Source: Candidatus Marsarchaeota G2 archaeon ECH_B_1 (lineage in GTDB: Archaea > Thermoproteota > Thermoprotei_A > Marsarchaeales > Marsarchaeaceae). From it: a stretch of 64,000 nt of DNA. The translations under genes and the position numbers were made by a program. Shown here piece after piece: positions 57,927-64,000 of the stretch; within the stretch, counting starts at the first letter, position 1, and every line of letters starts with the position of its first letter. Location of the stretch: positions 1 to 64,000 of the forward strand of contig NEXG01000004.1 in assembly GCA_003019535.1 (NCBI GenBank), read 5' to 3'. A model generated the notes under the pieces. It saw only the letters and a list, made by a program, of their open reading frames with translations. It was not told the DNA's origin and did no database searches.

Positions 57927-59339
57927 TTGAGTTCAAAATATGACTGTGTGGTCTTGGGTGGGGGTGTTGGCGGCTATGTTGCAGCCATTAGGCTAGGCCA
58001 GCTAGGAAAACGAGTTGCACTCGTAGAGAAACACAGGCTTGGCGGCGAGTGCCTGAATTATGGGTGTATACCCACGAAGACGTGGATAAACACGGTTAAG
58101 ACCGCTTATACAGCGAGCCACTCAGCCAATAAAGGCATCACAGGAGACGTGCACGTCGACCTCAAACAGCTTAAGACGTGGAAGGATGACGTTGTGAAGA
58201 AACTGGTTAGCGGAATCGAGGGTCTGTGTAGGTCGAACAGGGTAGAGGTGGTGTACGGTATGGGGAACATAATCAGTGAGGGCCGAGTAGAGATAATACA
58301 GGGCTCTAATTCCAGGACAATCGAAGCCGAAAATATCATAGTGGCCACTGGCTCAAAACCCACAGTTTTACCCGGCTTCGAATATGACCACATCAACATA
58401 GTGGACAACCACGATGTGCTGGAGTTCACGGAGGTGCCAAGGAGCCTGTGTATAATAGGCGGGGGAGCGATAGGCTTGGAGTTCGCGTTTCTCTTCTCGA
58501 AGCTGGGCTCCAAGGTGACGGTTATAGAACTCATGGACCAACTCCTCCCTGGCATCGATAAGGAGGTAGCCGCCCTCATATATAGGTCAGCAGTGTCACA
58601 CTCCATCGATGTCCACTTGGAGTCGCGGGCGAAATCATGGAGTCGGGTAAACGACTCCATAAAGGTTGTGTTCTCCGAGAAGAATGGTGAAGAGAGGTCG
58701 GTTGAGTGTGAGCGAGTGTTGGTAGCGGTGGGCAGGCGGCCCAACACCGATGGGTTAGGCCTTGAAAGGATAGGTGTGCAGAGGGATAGGGCTGGTTATA
58801 TACAAGTTGACGGCAAGCTTAGAACGAATGTAAAGGGGGTTTACGCTGTGGGCGACGTGACCCCAGGACCGATGCTGGCCCACAAGGCCAACCGACAGGG
58901 TGAAGTAGCCGCCGAGGTCATCGCGGGGCTCAACTCTGAATTCGACAACGTAGCTGTCCCCAATGCGGTGTTCACCGACCCTGAAGTGGCAACGGCTGGT
59001 CTATCGGTTGAAGAAGCCTCTAAGTCTGGCTACGAAGTTAGCGTGGGTCGCTTCCCCTACGTAGCACTTGGGCGAGCGGTGAGTGTGGGTGAAACCGAGG
59101 GCTTCGTTAAGGTCGTAGCGGACGCGAAATCGGGTGTGATCCTAGGCGTACAAATAGTGGGGTCAGAAGCCTCTGATATGATAAGTGAGGCTAGCCTAGC
59201 GCTTGAGATGGGTGCAACTCTGGAGGATGTAGGCGCAACCATACACCCGCACCCCACATTCCCAGAGGCGCTGCTCGAAGCCGCGAAGCACGCTGAGGGC
59301 AAGGCTATCCACATCGTCAACCGACCACGCAGCAAATAG
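57927..59339 (+). CDS. lpdA: Dihydrolipoamide dehydrogenase (E3)
   Basis: 470 residues. FAD loop VVLGGGVGGYVAAI, redox disulfide in GGECLNYGCIPTKT, NAD loop IIGGGAIGLEFAF, and C-terminal His-Glu pair in HPHPTFPEALLEA. It reoxidises lipoyl groups of E2 and, most likely, of GcvH. Start TTG 57927, 17 nt after E2. Confidence 0.96.
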   Translation: MSSKYDCVVLGGGVGGYVAAIRLGQLGKRVALVEKHRLGGECLNYGCIPTKTWINTVKTAYTASHSANKGITGDVHVDLKQLKTWKDDVVKKLVSGIEGLCRSNRVEVVYGMGNIISEGRVEIIQGSNSRTIEAENIIVATGSKPTVLPGFEYDHINIVDNHDVLEFTEVPRSLCIIGGGAIGLEFAFLFSKLGSKVTVIELMDQLLPGIDKEVAALIYRSAVSHSIDVHLESRAKSWSRVNDSIKVVFSEKNGEERSVECERVLVAVGRRPNTDGLGLERIGVQRDRAGYIQVDGKLRTNVKGVYAVGDVTPGPMLAHKANRQGEVAAEVIAGLNSEFDNVAVPNAVFTDPEVATAGLSVEEASKSGYEVSVGRFPYVALGRAVSVGETEGFVKVVADAKSGVILGVQIVGSEASDMISEASLALEMGATLEDVGATIHPHPTFPEALLEAAKHAEGKAIHIVNRPRSK

Positions 59340-59492
59340 CGTGAGGGTCTAACCAAGATGTAGCTGCCACATTACAAAAGCAGTCCTTACTCGGAGTGAT
59401 TCATCGGTAAGTGTAGAGCCACTACTCACCCCCGCCAGTTTGCTCTGAGGCCTTATATATTTCGTGGGGCGTATACTCGTGGTGATGAGCAG

Positions 59493-59963
59493 ATGGTTGA
59501 CCTAAACACGCAGGCCCCAGACGTACAGCTTGTGGACACCGATATGAAGCCTGTTAAGATATCTGATTTCAGGGGTAAGGTCACTGTTCTCGCCTTTTAT
59601 CCAGGCGCCTTCACCTCTGTTTGCACAAAGGAGATGTGCACATTCAGAGACAACATGAGCAAATTCAACTCACTCAATGCAGCGGTGGTTGGTATAAGCG
59701 TGGACCCACCTTTCTCCAACTCCGCGTTCAAGAAGAGTAACAACCTCAACTTCCCGATACTGAGCGACTATAACAGGGAGGCTGTGAAGCTTTACGGTGT
59801 GGCAGCAGAGAACTTCGCGGGGCTGAAGGGGTACACCGCTGCTAAGAGGTCGGTGTTCATCCTTGACAAGCAGGGTATAATCAGGTATAAATGGGTTTCA
59901 GATGACCCCCGTGTTGAGCCGAACTACGAAGAGATAGCCAATCAAGTGGCCAAACTGCAGTAA
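59493..59963 (+). CDS. Peroxiredoxin (AhpC/Bcp family)
   Basis: 156 residues, thioredoxin fold. Peroxidatic Cys44 in YPGAFTSVCTKEMCTF with Cys49 as a possible resolving partner. AVVGISVDPPFSN and a C-terminal RYKWVSDDPRVEP follow the family. Reduces peroxides; fits an oxygen-using metabolism. A TATA box (TTATATATT, about 59452-59460) lies upstream. Confidence 0.93.
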   Translation: MVDLNTQAPDVQLVDTDMKPVKISDFRGKVTVLAFYPGAFTSVCTKEMCTFRDNMSKFNSLNAAVVGISVDPPFSNSAFKKSNNLNFPILSDYNREAVKLYGVAAENFAGLKGYTAAKRSVFILDKQGIIRYKWVSDDPRVEPNYEEIANQVAKLQ

Positions 59964-60038
59964 AACCCAATTTATTGTTTTTTCATCCAAAATATAGGTC
60001 TAGGTAAGCTATATTAGTCGACTCCCAGTATTTGGGTT

Positions 60039-61205
60039 ATGCCTCTTGGATTCGACTTTGACGAGGAACAAGAGTTGTTTAGGTCCAGCGTGGCTGAGTT
60101 CGCGAGGAAAAACCTCACAAAGGAGAACATAAAAAAGTGGGATCGTGACGCAAGATTTACTAAGGAGCTCTACGAGAAGCTAGCCGAAATCGGGTTAGCG
60201 GGCATAAGCATCCCCCCTGAATACGGGGGCCAAGGAGCCGATTCTGTGACGACTGGTATAGCCGTGGAGGAACTCTCAAAGGTGGACTTCAACGTGGGCA
60301 ACCTCCTTATAATCGACAACATACTTTCAGGGGGGATAATCGCTTCATACGCCAACGAGAAACTAAAAAGCGATATTCTACCCAAGCTGTGCAGCGGCCA
60401 AATACACCTTGGCATAGCGCTTACGGAGCCCCACACCGGGTCAGACGCGGCGAACATAAGCACCCTAGCCAAAAAGCACGACGGATACTATGTTTTAAAC
60501 GGCGAGAAGGCGTCGATAAGCATGGTGGGCGTGGCATCCTACTTTACACTCTTCGCTAAGACTGCTCCCGAGCTAGGCTCTAAGGGTATAAGCGCCTTCC
60601 TCCTACCAGTGGACGCGGAGGGCGTCCAGCCCTACTACTTTGATGATTTGGGCTACAGGCCTCTGAGGAGGGGTGGATTGATTCTAAAGGATGTCCGCCT
60701 ACCCGAGGAGAACCTTATGGGTGGTGAGAACAACGGCTTCAAGATAGTTATGCAACAGTTCGATTACAGCAAAACCCTGCTCGCACTGTCCTGCGTTGGT
60801 GCGGCTTTGGGGGCCCTCGATGATGCGGTGGAGTACGCGAGGAACAGGAAAGCCTTCGGTCAACCCATACTAAAGTTTGAGGGTGTACAGTTCAGACTCG
60901 TTGAACACTACACAAAACTGGAGGCCGCCCGCTTACTCTGCTATAGAACACTCTGGTTGAGAGATAAGGGTAAAAGGATAACCAAGGAGGCGGCTATGTG
61001 TAAGTGGTGGGCTCCCAAGCTCGCTGTTGAAGCGATACACGACGCCCTCCTCACCATGGGTAACCCAGCTTACTCAACAGACTTCCCACAGGAGAAGAGG
61101 TTAAGGGACGTGATAGGGATTGAGATAGGTGACGGCACAGCAGAAATACAGAAGATAGTTGTGGCTAGGGAAATGTTCGGCAGGGAATTCATACCATACA
61201 AGTAA
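60039..61205 (+). CDS. Acyl-CoA dehydrogenase
   Basis: 388 residues in the three-part ACAD layout: N-terminal helices (GFDFDEEQELFRSSVAEFARKN), middle FAD-binding strand region (LGIALTEPHTGSDAANI) and C-terminal helices (RKAFGQPILKFEGVQFRLVEH, IGDGTAEIQKIVVAREMFG). GDGT stands where short-chain enzymes have the catalytic EGT Glu, so the base may be elsewhere. Oxidises an acyl-CoA with an electron-transfer flavoprotein; chain length unknown. Confidence 0.92.
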   Translation: MPLGFDFDEEQELFRSSVAEFARKNLTKENIKKWDRDARFTKELYEKLAEIGLAGISIPPEYGGQGADSVTTGIAVEELSKVDFNVGNLLIIDNILSGGIIASYANEKLKSDILPKLCSGQIHLGIALTEPHTGSDAANISTLAKKHDGYYVLNGEKASISMVGVASYFTLFAKTAPELGSKGISAFLLPVDAEGVQPYYFDDLGYRPLRRGGLILKDVRLPEENLMGGENNGFKIVMQQFDYSKTLLALSCVGAALGALDDAVEYARNRKAFGQPILKFEGVQFRLVEHYTKLEAARLLCYRTLWLRDKGKRITKEAAMCKWWAPKLAVEAIHDALLTMGNPAYSTDFPQEKRLRDVIGIEIGDGTAEIQKIVVAREMFGREFIPYK

Positions 61206-61220
61206 CCGGGTAGCGTGCAT

Positions 61221-62168
61221 TCAGCCGCTCAGAACACGTCTTGCGAGCTCAACCGAGTCGTTAACACCGCCCATAAGCGTGTTCATAACACGGGCATTCA
61301 CACCCTCCTCCATTACTTTCTGCTGTTCTTTGGAGTCAACGGTATCGATTATGAGGGTGCTCACAAATTCTCTGTAGAGTTTCGCCACACCAGCCACCGA
61401 CGGCTCGTAGCCAAGCTGACTCATCATAGAGTCAGCGGGACCCTTAATCGCTCTACCACCCACGAGTGGGCTGATGGCGGACACCTTATTCCTGTTCGCT
61501 TTTAAGGCTTCAAGAATACCCTTAACACTCAGTATGGGTTGTATGCTCGCCAGCGGGTTACTTGGACACACAATTATCATATGTGCTGAATTGATTGCCT
61601 CAATAACTCCGGGTGCTGGCTCCGCGTCATCAGCGCCAACAAACCTCAAACCGTCGATGGGGATGCTGAATCTGTGCTTCACATAATACTCTTCGAATGT
61701 AATCCACCCATCAAGTGTGTGAACCTGTGTAACGAGTTCGTTGTCCGTTGCGGGTATAATCTTCGACTTAACCCCGAATTTGACCCTGATTATATCAGTC
61801 ACTCGACTCAACGGGTACCCCCTCTTCATAAGATGCGTCCTGAATATGCATGTTGCGAAGTCACGGTCACCCAAATTGAACCATTCGGCATCCTCCAAAC
61901 CCAGAAGCCTCAGACCATCCCTCACTTGGAAGCCCTCACCTCTAAGTCCCCACCCACGCTCATCATCCCACAAATCAGCCAGCGCATATGTAACTATGTC
62001 TATGTCTGGTGCAACGTAAAGCCCGAAGACCCAAAGATTATCACCCACATTACCTATTATATATAATGAGTCGGCTTCAACAACACGCGTAAGGCCTCTT
62101 AGGAATTTTGCAGCCCCAACACCTCCAGCTAGGGCTACTATTCTTTTAGTCATAAACAGACTCTCCAT
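61221..62168 (-). CDS. cofD: 2-phospho-L-lactate transferase (F420 biosynthesis)
   Basis: 315 residues. N-terminus IVALAGGVGAAKFLRGLTRV, then NVGDNLWVFGLYVAPDIDIVTYAL and LGDRDFATCIFRTHLM, all CofD signatures for binding FO and the activated phospholactate (or phosphoenolpyruvate). Joins the side chain to FO to make F420-0. Convergent with the acyl-CoA dehydrogenase gene. Confidence 0.95.
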   Translation of the reverse strand: MESLFMTKRIVALAGGVGAAKFLRGLTRVVEADSLYIIGNVGDNLWVFGLYVAPDIDIVTYALADLWDDERGWGLRGEGFQVRDGLRLLGLEDAEWFNLGDRDFATCIFRTHLMKRGYPLSRVTDIIRVKFGVKSKIIPATDNELVTQVHTLDGWITFEEYYVKHRFSIPIDGLRFVGADDAEPAPGVIEAINSAHMIIVCPSNPLASIQPILSVKGILEALKANRNKVSAISPLVGGRAIKGPADSMMSQLGYEPSVAGVAKLYREFVSTLIIDTVDSKEQQKVMEEGVNARVMNTLMGGVNDSVELARRVLSG

Positions 62169-62482
62169 ATAACAACTATTAGGTTTAGCTTTCTAGTAAA
62201 CGTAGGAGTGAACGGTATTCTGGTTTTTACCTTTGAGAATTTATTAGTTATTAAAGTGCTAAATACGGTAATGGGATAATTGTGACAGTATCACATTTAT
62301 AACCATAATACTTCTTTGGGTACAGCCTACGCTTTAATTTTCGCATTGATACCCAAACCTCAAAGCTCAACAATCCCTATTAATCAAATGGTGCCCATTA
62401 TAGTACAATTATTATTCGATGAGAATTAGTGCATATAGAAAGGCTTTTAGACACGTGTTAAAACTTGAAATTGTGATTTTGG
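62169..62482. other. Divergent promoter region
   Basis: AT-rich stretch with TATA-like elements for cofD (minus; near 62190-62235) and for the thiolase-like genes (plus; TTTTAG near 62443 and TTAAAAC near 62459). I see no gene, repeat or stable hairpin. Confidence 0.4.
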
Positions 62483-63625
62483 TTGACTAAGGTTGCCATA
62501 ATCGGTGTGGGCTACTCTGGTTACGCCCCGTTGACGCCGCACATGTCTTTTAAGGAGATGATGTTCGAGGCCTCCAAGCGTGCGTATACTGATGCGGGGA
62601 TAAATCCGCGCACGGATGTGGGTAGCTTTATATGCTGTGAAGAGGACCTGTGGGAGGGTATAAGTATAACAGATGAGTACGTACCAGACCAGTTGGGAGG
62701 CGCGCAGAGAGCCGTGTGCACGGTGAGTGATGATGGACTCGTGGGGCTCATAAACGGCTACATGCAGATAAAGTCGGGTTTGACTGATGTGGTAGTGGTT
62801 GAATCCCACTCCAAACTCTCGAACGTGCTATCACAGGGCGACGTGACGAGGATGAGTTTTGAACCATACTATGAGAGACCGTTCCTCACTGCGGAGACGG
62901 CTGTGGCCCTAGAGATGAGAAGATACATGTTCGAACGTGAACTCGATGATGATATACCAGCCATGGTTGTGGCGAAGAACAAGAAGAATGGTCTAGGTAA
63001 CCCCCGTGCACCATACTCTGCGATACTAAGCATGGATGAGGTACTTTCCTCACCCATGGTGTGCGAGCCGCTTAGAAAGGCTCACATCCCCGAGCCAGCG
63101 GATGGGTGCTCTGTGACCGTGCTAGCATCAGAAGAAAAGGCGAGAATACTGGTGGACCAACCAGTTTGGATACGAGGCGTCGGCTGGTTTTCGGATACTC
63201 CATGGGTTTCTCAGCGTGATTTCTCTAAGGCGGTTTATGCTGAGGGCTCTTCGAAGATGGCTTACAAAATGGCTGGAGTGAATACTCCGGCTAAACACTT
63301 CGACTTCATAGAGGTTGATGACTCTTACGGTTACAAGGAGTTACAGCACTTGGAGGCGCTTGGAGTATACACGAAGGAGAACATAAAGAGAGCTGTAGAG
63401 GTGGGTGAGACAGACTTGAGGGGACCACTACCTGTGAATCCGAGCGGCGGCAAGATTAGTCTGGGCGACATGGTGGAAGCTAACGGCCTTGTGAGGGTGG
63501 TCGAAGCAGTGCTCACACTGCGCGGCCAAGGTCCCAGGTCGCTTAGGGGTGCCAAACACGCTCTTGTTCAGAGCTGGCGTGGGCCGCCCACCGCGAGTGG
63601 GTCAACCGTCATATTGGAGGTGTGA
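62483..63625 (+). CDS. Thiolase-fold protein lacking the thiolase catalytic residues
   Basis: 380 residues of the thiolase superfamily (archaeal acetyl-CoA acetyltransferase/SCPx-like group), start TTG 62483. Fold markers are ADVVVVESHSKLS-type strand, PVNPSGGKISLGDMVEANGL. The nucleophile position of CxSG reads SDDG (Cys is only found three residues earlier in AVCTVSDDGL), the GHPxG His is replaced by Asp (LGDM), and the second His (D-x-F-T box) by VDDSYGYKE. It is therefore not a standard thiolase; relatives without these residues include Ltp2-type aldolases that pair with DUF35 proteins. The next gene is a second such protein. Confidence 0.82.
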   Translation: MTKVAIIGVGYSGYAPLTPHMSFKEMMFEASKRAYTDAGINPRTDVGSFICCEEDLWEGISITDEYVPDQLGGAQRAVCTVSDDGLVGLINGYMQIKSGLTDVVVVESHSKLSNVLSQGDVTRMSFEPYYERPFLTAETAVALEMRRYMFERELDDDIPAMVVAKNKKNGLGNPRAPYSAILSMDEVLSSPMVCEPLRKAHIPEPADGCSVTVLASEEKARILVDQPVWIRGVGWFSDTPWVSQRDFSKAVYAEGSSKMAYKMAGVNTPAKHFDFIEVDDSYGYKELQHLEALGVYTKENIKRAVEVGETDLRGPLPVNPSGGKISLGDMVEANGLVRVVEAVLTLRGQGPRSLRGAKHALVQSWRGPPTASGSTVILEV

Positions 63626-63631
63626 TAAGGG

Positions 63632-64000
63632 ATGCGGCGTGTTGCCGTTGTGGGCGCTGGCATGACACTCTTCAGGCATAGGATGCTTGAGACTGGGAAG
63701 GAGATGGCCTTCGAGGCTTCTAGGATGGCCTTGGACCAAGCGGGTTTGGATATTAAGGATGTGGATAGCGTTGTGCTTGGCTCAGCGCCCGATGCCTTCG
63801 ACGGTGTCCACATGAAGGGTGAATACTTGCTGGACGGTGCGGGGGGTACGCGTAAGCCCTACACACGTGTGTTCGTTGGTGGCGGTACTGGGGTTTTCGT
63901 ACCCATCGCCGCGTGGTGGCAGGTTGCATCAGGTGTAGCGGACATAGTGCTCGTAGTGGGTGAGGAGAAGATGTCCCCGCTTCTACCACACCCGCAGTAC
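63632..64000 (+). CDS. Second thiolase-fold protein (partial, runs off the window)
   Basis: Begins at ATG 63632 after GGAGGTG (63617-63623) and is cut at the window end, 123 codons visible. VAVVGAGMTLFRHRMLETGKE and FEASRMALDQAGLDIKDVD are the thiolase N-terminus. Where the nucleophilic Cys would be the sequence is VGGGTGVFVPIAAWWQVASG, again without Cys. Six nt downstream of its paralogue; both are probably subunits of one complex. Confidence 0.8.
   Translation, partial: MRRVAVVGAGMTLFRHRMLETGKEMAFEASRMALDQAGLDIKDVDSVVLGSAPDAFDGVHMKGEYLLDGAGGTRKPYTRVFVGGGTGVFVPIAAWWQVASGVADIVLVVGEEKMSPLLPHPQY

Noticed and set aside
1-64000. CRISPR arrays, rRNA genes, replication origin, prophage
   Set aside because: No regularly spaced repeats, no rRNA-like stretches, no orc1/cdc6 gene or clustered origin-box-like repeats, no phage structural genes seen.

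Overview
This window looks like a piece of the chromosome of a thermophilic, aerobic or facultatively aerobic archaeon from the TACK side of the tree. Its content resembles what has been described for Aigarchaeota/Caldiarchaeum; that placement is inference from gene content, not from a database search. The evidence is: TATA-box promoters about 25 nt in front of start codons (leaderless or near-leaderless genes), an Alba chromatin protein, a type II methionine aminopeptidase, a ferredoxin-dependent 2-oxoacid oxidoreductase with a fused gamma/alpha subunit, the archaeal form of the mevalonate pathway (phosphomevalonate dehydratase plus a UbiD-like decarboxylase), F420 biosynthesis (cofD), and a split GMP synthetase without its glutaminase domain.

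Layout. 1-341: a probable structured RNA of unknown family. 338-6550 (-): a compact, overlapping trpEGDCFBA operon. 6896-12440 (-): amino-acid permease, HD phosphohydrolase, galT, GNAT, cysS. 12843-13647: small hypothetical and a pterin synthase-family enzyme. 13848-19642 (-): a complete form I (AYRCSFR) aerobic CO dehydrogenase cluster coxM-coxS-coxL-coxG, an XdhC-YHS fusion and mobA. 19895-21010: two diverged copies of a TATA-driven non-coding element on opposite strands flanking a frameshifted secreted protein. 21019-26440: DUF1464 kinase-like protein, mptA, an LLM-like protein, Alba, a HAD phosphatase, lipA. 26472-34930 (-): a long same-strand run ending with the 2-oxoacid:ferredoxin oxidoreductase, argS, map and a DUF1512 protein with a secreted-type N-terminus. 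35046-38116: Lrp regulator, SCP2 protein, GMP synthase subunit B. 38096-43157 (-): glycine cleavage operon gcvT-H-PA-PB followed by a GfcR-like PRTase regulator. 43572-47041: glycosyltransferase coupled to a tiny YHS protein, a DUF202 gene broken by an in-frame TAG, two GNATs. 47158-51990 (+): the archaeal mevalonate branch (AcnX large and small subunits, UbiD-like decarboxylase) with a GAF/fRMsr-like protein, HAD phosphatase and SRPBCC protein. 52420-54822: an RHH/UPF0175/PIN-like fusion, a VWA protein and a membrane-anchored surface protein. 54895-56465: tRNA-Pro(CGG) and a TnpB-only IS200/IS605-type element. 56632-64000: E2 and E3 of a 2-oxoacid dehydrogenase complex, peroxiredoxin, acyl-CoA dehydrogenase, cofD, and two thiolase-fold proteins that lack the thiolase catalytic residues.

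The genes fit an organism that can oxidise CO, makes its own tryptophan and isoprenoids, uses lipoylated complexes (GcvH, E2, LipA, shared E3) and needs pterin and F420 cofactors. The most unusual material is non-coding: three intergenic stretches (1-341, the 20-21 kb pair and 48815-48995) carry strong paired structure behind TATA boxes and match no RNA family I can recognise. Four genes (trpE, galT, the secreted protein near 20.4 kb, tnpB) show single-nucleotide frame breaks at or near their 5' parts, three of them in short homopolymers; this may reflect sequence errors rather than biology.
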